Below, one piece after another: positions 52,461-60,890 of a stretch of 64,000 nt of DNA. Below the pieces are notes generated by a model. That model was not told where the DNA came from, did not search any database, and saw nothing but the letters and a program-made list of their open reading frames with translations. Both the position numbers and the translations under genes were made by a program. The stretch lies in NCBI GenBank assembly GCA_900757185.1, contig CAAEMX010000013.1:1-64000 (forward strand), written 5' to 3'. Positions within the stretch are counted from its first letter, which is position 1. Each line of letters starts with the position of its first letter. The DNA comes from an uncultured Collinsella sp. (GTDB lineage Bacteria > Actinomycetota > Coriobacteriia > Coriobacteriales > Coriobacteriaceae).

Positions 52461-52626
52461 GCTTGTCCTTTCGAGCATTTGCAGTGGGGCAAGTTTACTC
52501 CTATGAAACCGGTGGGAATTGCTCGAAACGCGCTCGAAAAACTCTTTTCAAAATTCTTGAAAATTGGGGCTTGCATCGCGTGGCGTTCCTTGCAATAATA
52601 GTCGAGCGCGAAGCGCACAGGACACG

Positions 52627-52703
52627 GTGGGTGTAGCTCAGTTGGCTAGAGCGACGGGTTGTGGTCCCGTAGGTCGAGGGTTCGAGTCCCTTTACCCACC
52701 CCA
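52627..52703 (+). tRNA. tRNA-His (anticodon GTG)
   Basis: Acceptor GTGGGTG / TACCCAC with the anticodon loop TTGTGGT (GTG), T-arm GAGGGTTCGAGTCCC, and CCA encoded at the 3' end. A preceding G at 52626 may be the extra G of tRNA-His, paired with C 52700. Confidence 0.93.
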
Positions 52704-52725
52704 GTTCTTGCTTCGTGTTGATATC

Positions 52726-52801
52726 GGGTCGTTAGCTCAGTTGGTAGAGCAGGGGACTCTTAATCCCAAGGTCCAGGGTTCGACCCCCTGACGGCCCACC
52801 A
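52726..52801 (+). tRNA. tRNA-Lys (anticodon CTT), copy 1
   Basis: Acceptor GGGTCGT / ACGGCCC, D-arm TAGCTCAGTTGGTAGAGC, anticodon loop CTCTTAA, T-arm CAGGGTTCGACCCCCTG, discriminator A, CCA encoded. Identical to copy 2 in the mature part. A hairpin CTAAAGTCCG ... CGGACTTTAG lies between the two. Confidence 0.95.
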
Positions 52802-52844
52802 CACGATATCTCCTCTAAAGTCCGCTTCAACGGACTTTAGCTTT

Positions 52845-52917
52845 GGGTCGTTAGCTCAGTTGGTAGAGCAGGGGACTCTTAATCCCAAGGTCCAGGGTTC
52901 GACCCCCTGACGGCCCA
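52845..52917 (+). tRNA. tRNA-Lys (anticodon CTT), copy 2
   Basis: Same sequence as copy 1 from acceptor to discriminator; CCC follows the discriminator instead of CCA. Its 3' end and downstream terminator region are partly duplicated at 53080-53165. Confidence 0.95.
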
Positions 52918-53165
52918 CCCAAAGATGATTAAGACGGTCAACGAAGGTTGGCCGTCTTTTTTTGTTGACCTTTCATGGGGTCGAACCCGTCGGGGCGCGG
53001 AGCTGAGGAAATGCGTGAGCATTTACCAGCGCAGCGCGCAAGGCGCGAAGCGCCGCAGCGGCCGCCTGCAAAGCAGGCTGACCCCCTGACGGCCCACCAA
53101 AGCATGTTAAAGCGACTGGCTTCGGCTGGTCGCTTTTTTGTTGACCTTGCATGGGGTCGAACCCG
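52901..53165 (+). repeat. Duplicated tRNA-Lys 3' end with terminator (attachment-site-like)
   Basis: Two units of about 87 bp in direct repeat: 52901-52989 and 53080-53165. Each begins GACCCCCTGACGGCCCACC, that is the last 17 bases of tRNA-Lys, contains its own hairpin terminator (52931 and 53110, stems not identical) and ends TTTTTTGTTGACCTT, CATGGGGTCGAACCCG. The last part contains GGGGTCGAACCC, the reverse complement of the tRNA T-loop. Such 3'-end duplication is the usual trace left by integration at a tRNA gene. The 90 bp between the units holds GC-rich GCGCAAGGCGCGAAGCGCC palindromes. Confidence 0.65.
52931..52964 (+). terminator. Terminator of the tRNA cluster
   Basis: AGACGGTCAAC / GTTGGCCGTCT arms with seven T residues. 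Confidence 0.85.
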
Positions 53166-53207
53166 AAAGGGCACAGCCACTTTCACAGATCGAGTCTACC
53201 CTGGGGA

Positions 53208-53570
53208 TCAGTAAAACCGGCGCGTCTGCACGGCGAAGTACGCCTGTGCGAGCGCGATTTCTTGCTTGTTTGAATCTCCGTTTTGGGCGATTAAATAGCA
53301 TGCATAGCGCGTAAGCTTGTAGTCTTTAACCGCGCGAGCGGCGACACCGGCAGTTATCATTTTCGTGGTGTCACGAAAATGGGAATCAACTGGAGTTTTG
53401 TTTGTTTCGCACGAGACTTTTGCCCTCTTAACAACTTCGGCGAAGTTCTCCCATCGAGTGTATCCCATGGGTTCCATTAAATCGCGTGCGAGCCAATACT
53501 CAACGCCGTCTTCCACATTGGCGTAGCTATCAAGTTCGACACGCCACTTCTCGATATCTCTACTGTCCAT
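53208..53570 (-). pseudogene. dinD: Truncated DNA-damage-inducible protein D (DinD)
   Basis: 120 residues matching the N-terminal part of DinD, which is normally about 270-280 residues: YWLARDLMEPMGYTRWENF, HFRDTTKMI, LTRYACYLIAQNGD and YFAVQTRR, after which the frame stops at once (FY, stop). The start (ATG 53570, AGGAGGAGAT site) is intact, so the 3' end is what was lost. The break lies about 45 bp beyond the duplicated tRNA-Lys 3' end, so the fragment looks like the remainder of an integrated element. The short product may be made but probably does not function as DinD. Confidence 0.82.
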
Positions 53571-53655
53571 ATCTCCTCCTCGCTGATCTATTGTCTATGC
53601 GCGCTTTGCCCGCTCTGTACTCAGAATAAGGATACGCTGCCGTGCGGACACGAAT

Positions 53656-53687
53656 GGGCCCCGTGCCACTTCGAGGTCACGGGGCCC
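53656..53687. terminator. GC-rich hairpin downstream of the FAD oxidoreductase
   Basis: GGGCCCCGTG / CACGGGGCCC perfect ten-base arms with 12-nt loop. No T-run; may still stop or protect the oxidoreductase transcript (minus strand). Confidence 0.5.
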
Positions 53688-53731
53688 ATAGATATCGATT
53701 AGTTGTGCTCTGCTCTAGATAGGTGTCCAGT

Positions 53732-55258
53732 TTAATTCGATCGATAGTGCGAACCCAGGCTTTCGGTCCGCTTGCGCATGGCTTTGACCATCTCCGTTGC
53801 CAGCTGATTCTGCGATTGCAGGCGGGCGAGGGCTGCGATCTCGCTGTCATTGGCATGCGGCTTGCTCAGCGCCGTTGCCTCGTCTTGCAGGCTTTCAAGC
53901 TGTTGAAGAGCCTTGGATAGACCTGCTTCGGTCCTGTTGATCATGCAATAGGTACTCATCGTGTGCTTAAGGCTGTGTGTCAGGCGTTCGGCATCTGTTG
54001 TGGCAATGCCATACTGAGGGAGGGCGATATCCATCGGAGCGGCCGCCTCGGGAGCGTCCAGCGCTGCTTGGGCTGCCGATGCGCCCGCGATGCGCCCAAA
54101 CACGATGCCGTTGGCGCTTGACAAGCCGCCGATGCGGTCGGCGCCGTGCATGCCGCCTGTTGCCTCACCGCAGGCGAAGAGGCCCTCAATGCCCGTGTAC
54201 GCGGTCATGTCGATCTTGATACCGCCGTTAGCGGCGTGGGCATACATCGCAACGCGCATCTCGTCAGTCGGGGCGATGCCGTGCTCGTCTTGCAGCCAGG
54301 TGGCAAAGGTCTGCACAAACTCTGGGACATCCTCGCGAGGGAAGTCGTAGTGGAGCGCCAGTCCTTCGACACCTGTCTGATCGATGACGAGATCGATAGC
54401 GCGGGAGGCCAAGCGTGACGTGAAGGGACCATATCCAGAGCGCTGCTCGAGCAGGTCGTCCAGCTTGTCGTCGGCAATATCTACCGGCTGGTCTACATGT
54501 ACGTAGCGCCAGGTTTTCTCGTTGAAGACCAGGTTGCGCTTGGGCTCGATGAAGCCGGGCATCATCTGCATGAACTCTATATTAGTAAGTGTTGCGCCGT
54601 GCGCCAGCGCGATGGCCTGCGAGGAGCTGAGCACATCAGCGGAAGTGAGGCTTCGCTCGAACAGGCCACCCGTGCCGCCCGCAGCGATGATAGTGGCCTT
54701 GGCTGCCATAGGCACGAGATGCTCGTTTGCGCGGTCGTAGAGCACGGCGCCGGTAATCTTTCCGATTGTGTCCTCAACAAGGTCGATAAGTTCGTGGCGG
54801 GGGAGCAGGCGAATGCCGAGAGACTCGATCTGGGCCGTACACGCGTCCTCAAGCGGCTTGCGGGTGAGGCCGCGCCACATACGCGTCTTATGGTCAAAGC
54901 AGGGGATAAACTGCTTCTGCTGGGCGCTTTCGGCACTTTGCGGACGCTGGAGCTCAACACCTAGATCCTGCTCGAGCCATTGGATGGCCTGAGGAATACC
55001 GTGGACAAACGTATGGACGAGCGTAGGGTCGGCAGCACCGCCGCCGACGGCCTGGATGGTGTCGATGAGGTCCTGCTCGTCGCCCTCGTCGACGGGGCCA
55101 ATAAGGCCCAGACCCCAGGTGCCCGGGAAAAAGCTCGATCCACTCATAGTCTTGCCGGCGCTTGCCACAGCGACGGTTGCGCCCGTGCGTGCCGCTTCGA
55201 AGGCGGCGCAAAGGCCCGCAATGCCAGATCCAATTACCAGTACATCAGTCGATTCCAT
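53732..55258 (-). CDS. FAD-dependent oxidoreductase, fumarate reductase/L-aspartate oxidase type
   Basis: 508-residue flavoprotein. FAD-binding dinucleotide motif VLVIGSGIAGLCAAFEAAR at residues 6-24, a second FAD stretch FACGEATGGMHGADRIGG near residue 371 (typical of FrdA/SdhA/NadB), and the AIIAAGGTGGLFERS-like middle motif. It resembles fumarate reductase flavoprotein subunits, but no FrdB or membrane subunit is nearby and the usual HPTG/His-Arg catalytic set is not clear, so its substrate is not known. No Tat or Sec signal; cytoplasmic. Start ATG about 55258, with AAAGGA upstream. Confidence 0.82.
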   Translation of the reverse strand: MESTDVLVIGSGIAGLCAAFEAARTGATVAVASAGKTMSGSSFFPGTWGLGLIGPVDEGDEQDLIDTIQAVGGGAADPTLVHTFVHGIPQAIQWLEQDLGVELQRPQSAESAQQKQFIPCFDHKTRMWRGLTRKPLEDACTAQIESLGIRLLPRHELIDLVEDTIGKITGAVLYDRANEHLVPMAAKATIIAAGGTGGLFERSLTSADVLSSSQAIALAHGATLTNIEFMQMMPGFIEPKRNLVFNEKTWRYVHVDQPVDIADDKLDDLLEQRSGYGPFTSRLASRAIDLVIDQTGVEGLALHYDFPREDVPEFVQTFATWLQDEHGIAPTDEMRVAMYAHAANGGIKIDMTAYTGIEGLFACGEATGGMHGADRIGGLSSANGIVFGRIAGASAAQAALDAPEAAAPMDIALPQYGIATTDAERLTHSLKHTMSTYCMINRTEAGLSKALQQLESLQDEATALSKPHANDSEIAALARLQSQNQLATEMVKAMRKRTESLGSHYRSN

Positions 55259-55445
55259 CGGATTCCTTTCTCGTCCGGCGCATTGTCGCACGGGTGATCG
55301 GCAATGGGGCCGCAAAGACTCGGCAAATCGGTAAAGGGCAAATATGACAGGTGGGCGTCGTGGACGCTCTGACGCTCCATCTCATCACATCTCGTATTTC
55401 GCCCCAACTGATATATCGGCATTAGCTATCCTGCGACAGCGCAAA

Positions 55446-55479
55446 CAAAAAGAGCCGCTACCCGGGTGGGTAGCGGCTC
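55446..55479 (-). terminator. Terminator of the GGGtGRT operon
   Basis: GAGCCGCTACCC / GGGTAGCGGCTC arms; TTTTTG run on the minus strand after the hairpin. Confidence 0.85.
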
Positions 55480-55514
55480 CAAAGCTCAACTATGTGAGCA
55501 TCGCGCGGGCGCGA

Positions 55515-56519
55515 TTAGGCCTTGAGGGCCTCCTCGACGGCGACAGCGCAGGCGACGGTGGCACCGACCATGGGGTTGTTGCCCATGCCGATGAGACCCA
55601 TCATGTCGACGTGCGCAGGCACGGAGGAAGAACCGGCGAACTGGGCGTCGGAGTGCATACGGCCCATGGTGTCGGTCATGCCGTAAGAGGCAGGGCCGGC
55701 GCCCATGTTGTCCGGGTGCAGGGTACGGCCAGTGCCGCCACCAGAAGCGACGGAGAAGTACTTCTTGCCAGCCTCGAGGCGCTCCTTCTTGTAGGTGCCA
55801 GCGACGGGGTGCTGGAAGCGCGTGGGGTTGGTGGAGTTACCGGTGATCGAGATGTCGACGTTCTCGTGCCACATGATGGCAACGCCCTCGCGGACGTCGT
55901 CGGAGCCGTAGCAGTTAACGGCAGCGCGGGGACCATCGGAGTAGGGGATGGTCTCGACGACCTTGAGCTCGCCCGTGTAGTAGTCGAACTGGGTCTTCAC
56001 ATAGGTGAAGCCGTTGATGCGGGCGATGATCTGAGCAGCGTCCTTGCCCAGACCGTTGAGGATAACGCGCAGCGGCTTCTTACGAGCCTTGTTGGCGTTC
56101 AGAGCCAGGCCGATAGCACCCTCAGCAGCAGCGAAGGACTCGTGGCCAGCCAGGAAGGCGAAGCACTCGGTGTCGTCGGAGAGCAGCATAGCGCCCAGGT
56201 TGCCGTGGCCCAGACCGACCTTGCGGTCCTCGGCGACGGAGCCGGGAACGGTGAAGGCCTGGATGCCCTCGCCGATGATGGCGGCAGCCTCAGAAGCGGA
56301 CTTGGCGCCACGCTTGACAGCGAGAGCGCAGCCGAGGGTGTAGGCCCACTCAGCGTTCTGGAAGGCGATGGACTGGGTGTTGTTGACGATCTCACGCGGG
56401 TTGAAGCCCTTGTCGGTGCAGATCTGCAGAGCTTCCTCGAGGGAGGCGATGCCGTTGTCGGCGAGGCACTTGTTGATCTTGTCAGCGCGGCGCTCGTAAC
56501 CTTCGAACGTAACAGTCAT
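55515..56519 (-). CDS. GGGtGRT protein
   Basis: 334-residue member of the GGGtGRT family, named for its motif: SGGGTGRTLHPDNMG near residue 264. Function unknown. Strikingly conserved, with other invariant-looking stretches GHGNLGAMLLSDDTECFAF and GLIGMGNNPMVGATVACAV. No signal peptide; it starts 18 bp after the NifU-like gene, with GGGAGGGAAAT before ATG 56519. Codon use is of the highly expressed type (few rare codons). Family and partner are known to occur together in anaerobes; an iron-sulfur-linked role is inferred from the neighbour only. Confidence 0.9.
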   Translation of the reverse strand: MTVTFEGYERRADKINKCLADNGIASLEEALQICTDKGFNPREIVNNTQSIAFQNAEWAYTLGCALAVKRGAKSASEAAAIIGEGIQAFTVPGSVAEDRKVGLGHGNLGAMLLSDDTECFAFLAGHESFAAAEGAIGLALNANKARKKPLRVILNGLGKDAAQIIARINGFTYVKTQFDYYTGELKVVETIPYSDGPRAAVNCYGSDDVREGVAIMWHENVDISITGNSTNPTRFQHPVAGTYKKERLEAGKKYFSVASGGGTGRTLHPDNMGAGPASYGMTDTMGRMHSDAQFAGSSSVPAHVDMMGLIGMGNNPMVGATVACAVAVEEALKA

Positions 56520-56537
56520 AGTTATTTCCCTCCCTTT

Positions 56538-57272
56538 CTACTCGTGAACCGGGAACACGCTGGCGACGGAGTGAGTCTCCTCGTCGGTGCGCGGGTCGAT
56601 GTACTTGGCAGCGTTCTCCCACTGACCATAGTGGCCCATAGCGCCAGCGATGGCCTCCTCGGGGGTCTTGCCGGCCTTGACGGCGTCGGTGAACTTACCG
56701 AGGTTCAGGAACTCGAACGCGATGATCTCGTTCTTGTCGTTGAGAGCCATGCGGGTGACGTAGCCCTGAGCGAGCTCGAGGTAACGAGCGCCCTTGGCCT
56801 TGGTGCCGAACATGGTGCCGACCTGAGAGCGAAGGCCCTTGCCGAGGTCGTCGAGGGAGGCGCCCACGGGCAGGCCGCCCTCGGAGAACGCGGTCTGGCT
56901 GCGGCCGTAAACGATCTGCAGGAAGATCTCGCGCATAGCAACGTTGATGGCGTCGCAGACGAGGTCGGTGTTGAGGGCCTCGAGGATGGTCTTACCGGGA
57001 AGGATCTCGGAAGCCATGGCGGCAGAGTGGGTCATGCCCGAGCAGCCGATGGTCTCAACGAGGGCCTCCTCGATGATGCCGTCCTTGACGTTCAGCGTGA
57101 GCTTGCAGGCGCCCTGCTGAGGTGCGCACCAACCCACACCGTGCGTAAGACCGGAGATGTCGGAAATCTCCTTAGCCTGGACCCACTTGCCCTCCTCGGG
57201 GATGGGTGCGGGGCCGTGGTATGCACCCTTGGCAACGGGGCACATGTTCTCCACTTCCTGTGAGTACTGCAT
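56538..57272 (-). CDS. NifU-like iron-sulfur assembly scaffold protein paired with GGGtGRT
   Basis: 244 residues with a NifU_N/IscU-like scaffold domain. Conserved cysteines: NMCPVAKG (C11), GWCAPQQGACKL (C49, C56) and ETIGCSGMTHSA (C78); the TIGCSGMTHSAAMAS stretch is the scaffold signature. Start ATG 57272 with AGAGAGGAGAGGC upstream; the frame continues upstream but is Arg-rich and looks non-coding. First gene of a two-gene operon with the GGGtGRT gene. It differs from the SufU scaffold at 59138, so the window holds two Fe-S scaffold types. Confidence 0.87.
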   Translation of the reverse strand: MQYSQEVENMCPVAKGAYHGPAPIPEEGKWVQAKEISDISGLTHGVGWCAPQQGACKLTLNVKDGIIEEALVETIGCSGMTHSAAMASEILPGKTILEALNTDLVCDAINVAMREIFLQIVYGRSQTAFSEGGLPVGASLDDLGKGLRSQVGTMFGTKAKGARYLELAQGYVTRMALNDKNEIIAFEFLNLGKFTDAVKAGKTPEEAIAGAMGHYGQWENAAKYIDPRTDEETHSVASVFPVHE

Positions 57273-57675
57273 GCCTCTCCTCTCTATCGTGTTGGCGTCC
57301 CGTCTGGGGGTCGTGGCTGGCGATTGCCGGGCGACCCTTCGAAAGGGACATGACATGCAGCCCCTATAATACCGCGAAATGCACGGAATATTCGGCGAAC
57401 GGCTCAGTTTTCGTAGCGAGAAGCGCGGAACTTTCAATTGAAGCGTTTTAACTCTATGTTCTGTGGTCGCGAACTTCCGTAGAGGGGGTCCGTCTTGGGC
57501 AAGCTTTTGGTCAGCTCTTGTAAGCGTTGTAGGGGCTGACCTGTTGCAATGGTGCCGTTCGCCGTCCGTTTACTGCCTTTGGCCGCGCGAGTGTATTGTT
57601 TTGCGTGAATGTTTTGATGGCACGCTTCAATCGTGCTGTATTGGATGGCAAGCAGATCCCGGCGAAGGGAGCGCC

Positions 57676-58479
57676 ATGCAGCGCGTTTGGAGAACGGTTA
57701 CCGGCTTTTACCATGTCTGTGCCCGCGGTATGGGCAAGCAGCTCATCTTTGAGGGCGATGAAGACCGGTGGGAGTTTTTGGAGCTGATGCGCGACTGCTG
57801 CCGCGAGGAGGGTGTGACGGTTATTGCCTGGTGCCTTATGGGCAATCACGTGCATTTGGTGCTTGCAGATTACGAGGACGCGATGAGCGCAGCCATGCAC
57901 CGGCTGCTTTTGACGTACGCGCGGCGGTTCAATAAACGCACGGGGCGCACAGGCCATCTGTTCCAGAACCGTTTTGACCGGCGCTCGCTCGATACCGACC
58001 GTTATCTAATGGCCGCCATTCGCTATGTTCACGCTAATCCGCAGGAGGCGGGTATCGCCCTGATTGAGCGTTATCCCTGGAGCAGCTTTGCCGAGTATCT
58101 GCGAGCGTATGACAACGATACGACGAGGGGATTTTCCGACCCTGCTTGCGTGCTTGAGCTTTTTGGTTCTGCCGAGGGCTTTATTGCCTATTCGCTTTCG
58201 ACGCCCGACGGCAGTGAGCCAGCGCTGTGCGATATGAAAGAGACGGAATGGGAACGCCACGCCTTTGCCGACAAGATGGCGAAGAGTCTCGGGGTTCCGC
58301 TCCGCGGGGTTAAAGCCGCACCGCCGGCGCGGCGCGATACCGTTATTGTTGGATTACACGATGCCGGTTTCACGGTGCGCCAGATTGAGCGCTATACCGG
58401 GATTGGCAAAAGTACCGTCTCTCGTATTGTGCGTGCCCGCGCGCGGACGGCGATGCGGACTGGCGGAAACGTGATGTAG
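57676..58479 (+). mobile_element. Second REP-associated tyrosine transposase (RAYT)
   Basis: 267-residue Y1-family transposase of the RAYT group, only moderately similar to the one at 40807: VTGFYHVCARGMGKQ, metal site MGNHVHLVL (near residue 60), RTGHLFQNRF, AIRYVHANPQEAGI. The C-terminal helix-turn-helix-like tail (AGFTVRQIERYTGIGKSTVSR) is clearer than in the first. Start ATG 57676 with GAAGGGAG upstream. No copy of the 39.9-41.9 kb REP hairpin flanks it; the downstream side has a GGGTCG-CTGTACACCGCA type direct repeat (about 58480-58518) and an 11-bp-arm hairpin at 58516-58545 that might be its own REP. Confidence 0.88.
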
Positions 58480-59073
58480 GGTCGCCTGTACACCGCAGAT
58501 GGGGTCGTCTATACGCCGCAACAAGCGTTCAAAAGCTTGGTGCGGTAACTGCACTTCTTAATATGCATAGAACAATCGCCATCTTGCATAAAATAAGGGC
58601 TCAGTCCGGGTTTGCCCGTGCCTACCCCCATCTGCGCCGTGCAAAAAACGGAGTTTTCAGCATCGCGGTGCTGCCACTACCGTCGCAATTTTGCAACATA
58701 CGGGCCCCGAAGCTATTTATGCCTGCCGATGCGCTCCCGAAGCTCATGTTTGCGCCCCTGAGACCAAGATGCTTGTTCTAAAACGCACTATATATGCGCC
58801 TGGAGACGTTGATTAACGCTTTCGATGCGTATACACACAGCTTGGCGTGCTGAATACTCGCAAAAATGCACGCCGCTCCCTATGGGACCCGTCTGCAGCA
58901 GGCGCGAAGCGAATCGGAGCCCAGCTGGATGGGGCATGGGACGATGCTAGGCGTGCTCGTGGCCCTGCCGCAAGCCTTTGGTGCTGTGGAAAACGCCCGT
59001 GTTCGCGTCTGGCTGTGTGGTAAATGACAGACGGGGTGCCGGACGCGCGGACTTTGTGCGTTCGCGCTCATTA
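58480..59073. other. Gene-free region between RAYT and sufU
   Basis: About 590 bp without a convincing gene. Starts with two short direct repeats (GGGTCG-CTGTACACCGCA and GGGTCG-CTATACGCCGCA) and a hairpin CCGCAACAAGC / GCTTGGTGCGG at 58516-58545. The rest has no clear structure; a few short open frames lack ribosome sites. Confidence 0.5.
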
Positions 59074-59105
59074 GAAAAAACAGAGCCGCCCGTATCGGGC
59101 GGCTC
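59074..59105 (-). terminator. Terminator of the suf operon
   Basis: GAGCCGCCCG TAT CGGGCGGCTC hairpin, with TTTTTT after it on the minus strand. Confidence 0.85.
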
Positions 59106-59137
59106 GGCAATCAAAAACCTTGGATTCGGGGCATACG

Positions 59138-59572
59138 CTACTGGTTTGCTTGCCCCTCGAGCATGCCGTCGAGGGTGCGCCAGGCGAGCTCGGCGCATTT
59201 GACGCGGGCGGGCATGTGCGAGATGTCCTGGAGCTGGGCGGCCTCGTCCAGATCTTCCAGGTCCTCCTCGGAGAGCTGTTCGCCGCGGATCATGGCGAGG
59301 AAGAGCCCTGCCAAGCGACGCGCTTCCTCGACCGTCTCGCCGGTGATGAGGTCGGCCATGATGTCGGCGCTGGCCTGACTGATGGCGCAGCCGTGGCCGG
59401 TAAAGGAGGCCTCCTCGATCACGCCGTTCTCGACACGCAGCTGCAAGGTGAGCTCGTCTCCGCAGCTGGGGTTGATGCCGTTGTGCTCGTGCGTGGGGGC
59501 GTCCATCTCGTACTTGTAGTCGGGGTGCGAGTTGTGCTCCATAAATGTGGTGGAGGTGTACAGATTACCCAT
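59138..59572 (-). CDS. sufU: SUF system scaffold/sulfur-transfer protein SufU
   Basis: 144-residue SufU, which takes sulfur from SufS for Fe-S assembly (zinc-bound cysteine exchange). Cysteines in NPSCGDEL (near 37), GHGCAISQASADIMADL (near 62) and ARVKCAELAW (near 125) are the conserved set. Last gene of the suf operon; its start overlaps the sufS stop by eight bases, implying coupled translation. Confidence 0.93.
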   Translation of the reverse strand: MGNLYTSTTFMEHNSHPDYKYEMDAPTHEHNGINPSCGDELTLQLRVENGVIEEASFTGHGCAISQASADIMADLITGETVEEARRLAGLFLAMIRGEQLSEEDLEDLDEAAQLQDISHMPARVKCAELAWRTLDGMLEGQANQ

Positions 59573-60890
59573 TGAACGTGCTCCAAACGTGATGCAGGCC
59601 GGCGATGAACTTGTCGATGTCGGCCTTGTCGTTGTAGAAGGCTACGCTGGCGCGGCAGCAGGCAAGGTTCTCGACGCCCAGCCAGGTGAGCAGCGGCTGC
59701 GCGCAGTGGTGACCGGCGCGGATGCAGACGCCGTCCATGTTCATGATGCTCGCGACATCGTGGGGGTGGATACCCTTGACGTTAAAGCTCACAACGCCGT
59801 GGTGGTTATCCCAATAGATGGAGCCGATGATCTGGACAAAGTCGAGCTGCATGAGTTCGCCCATCAGATAGTGGACTAGTGCCTGCTCGCGGGCCTGGAT
59901 GTTCTCGTAACCCACCGTGTTAACCAGGTAGTCGAGTGCCGCACCCGTGGCGAAGATGCCGGCGGCGTCCTGCGTGCCGGCCTCGAATTTCTCGGGGACG
60001 GGCGCCCAGACGGCGTCCTGCTCGGTGACCGAGTCGATCATCTCGCCGCCGGTGAGCATGGGCGGCATGGCGTTGAGCAGGTCCATTTTGCCCCACAGCA
60101 CGCCGATGCCCATGGGGCCCATGGCCTTGTGCGCGCTAAAGGCAAAGAAGTCGGCGCCCAGGTCGGCCACATCGACCGGCATGTGCGGCAGCGACTGCGC
60201 GCCGTCGACGACCAGGTAGCCGCCGTGCTTGTGCACGAGTTTGCCGAGGTTCTTGACCGGGTTCTCGACGCCCAGCACGTTGGAGACCTGTCCCACGGCT
60301 AGGATCTTGGTCTTGGGACCCACCTTGGCAAGAACCTCCTCGGTGGTGAGCTGGCCGGTCTTGGTGGGGTAGAGGTAGACGAGCTTGGCGCCGGTCTCGC
60401 GGCAGACCTGCTGCCACGGAATCAGGTTGGAGTGGTGCTCCATGATGGTGATGACGACCTCGTCGCCCGGTTCGAGCACTGTGGGCGCAAAGCTCTTAGC
60501 GACCAGGTTGAGCGACTCGCTCGTGTTGCGGGTGAAGACGACCTCGTTGGCCTGTGAGGCGCCGATGAGGTCAGCGATCTGCTGGCGGACCTTCGCGATG
60601 GCGTCGGTGGCCTCGACGGACAGCGAGTACAGGCCGCGCAGGGGGTTGGCGTTCATGCGCTGGTAGAAGTCGCGTTCGGCGTCGAGCACACGGGCAGGGC
60701 GCTGCGCGGTGGCGGCGCTATCGAGGAAAGCGATCTCGGGGTGCTGCTGGAACAGCGGGAACTGGCCCTTGTAGGGGTTGGTCTCGATGTCCACGGTGGG
60801 CCAGCCGCGCGAAGCCTCGTCGCTGGCGTCGAGCTCCATAGGCTCCGGTGCGGTACAGGTGTCGCATTTAACGTGCTCGGTGTCAATCAT
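59565..60890 (-). CDS. sufS: Cysteine desulfurase SufS
   Basis: 441-residue group II cysteine desulfurase. PLP lysine in AFSAHKAMGPMGIGVLWG (near residue 238), catalytic cysteine in RAGHHCAQPLL (near residue 384). A short N-terminal extension (about 30 residues) carries CDTC. It provides persulfide sulfur to SufU and SufBCD. Start ATG 60890 overlaps the sufD stop (ATGA type). Confidence 0.95.
   Translation of the reverse strand: MIDTEHVKCDTCTAPEPMELDASDEASRGWPTVDIETNPYKGQFPLFQQHPEIAFLDSAATAQRPARVLDAERDFYQRMNANPLRGLYSLSVEATDAIAKVRQQIADLIGASQANEVVFTRNTSESLNLVAKSFAPTVLEPGDEVVITIMEHHSNLIPWQQVCRETGAKLVYLYPTKTGQLTTEEVLAKVGPKTKILAVGQVSNVLGVENPVKNLGKLVHKHGGYLVVDGAQSLPHMPVDVADLGADFFAFSAHKAMGPMGIGVLWGKMDLLNAMPPMLTGGEMIDSVTEQDAVWAPVPEKFEAGTQDAAGIFATGAALDYLVNTVGYENIQAREQALVHYLMGELMQLDFVQIIGSIYWDNHHGVVSFNVKGIHPHDVASIMNMDGVCIRAGHHCAQPLLTWLGVENLACCRASVAFYNDKADIDKFIAGLHHVWSTFNG

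Noticed and set aside
52564..52791. 75-codon frame over the tRNA-His and tRNA-Lys genes
   Set aside because: Translation of tRNA sequence, not a gene.
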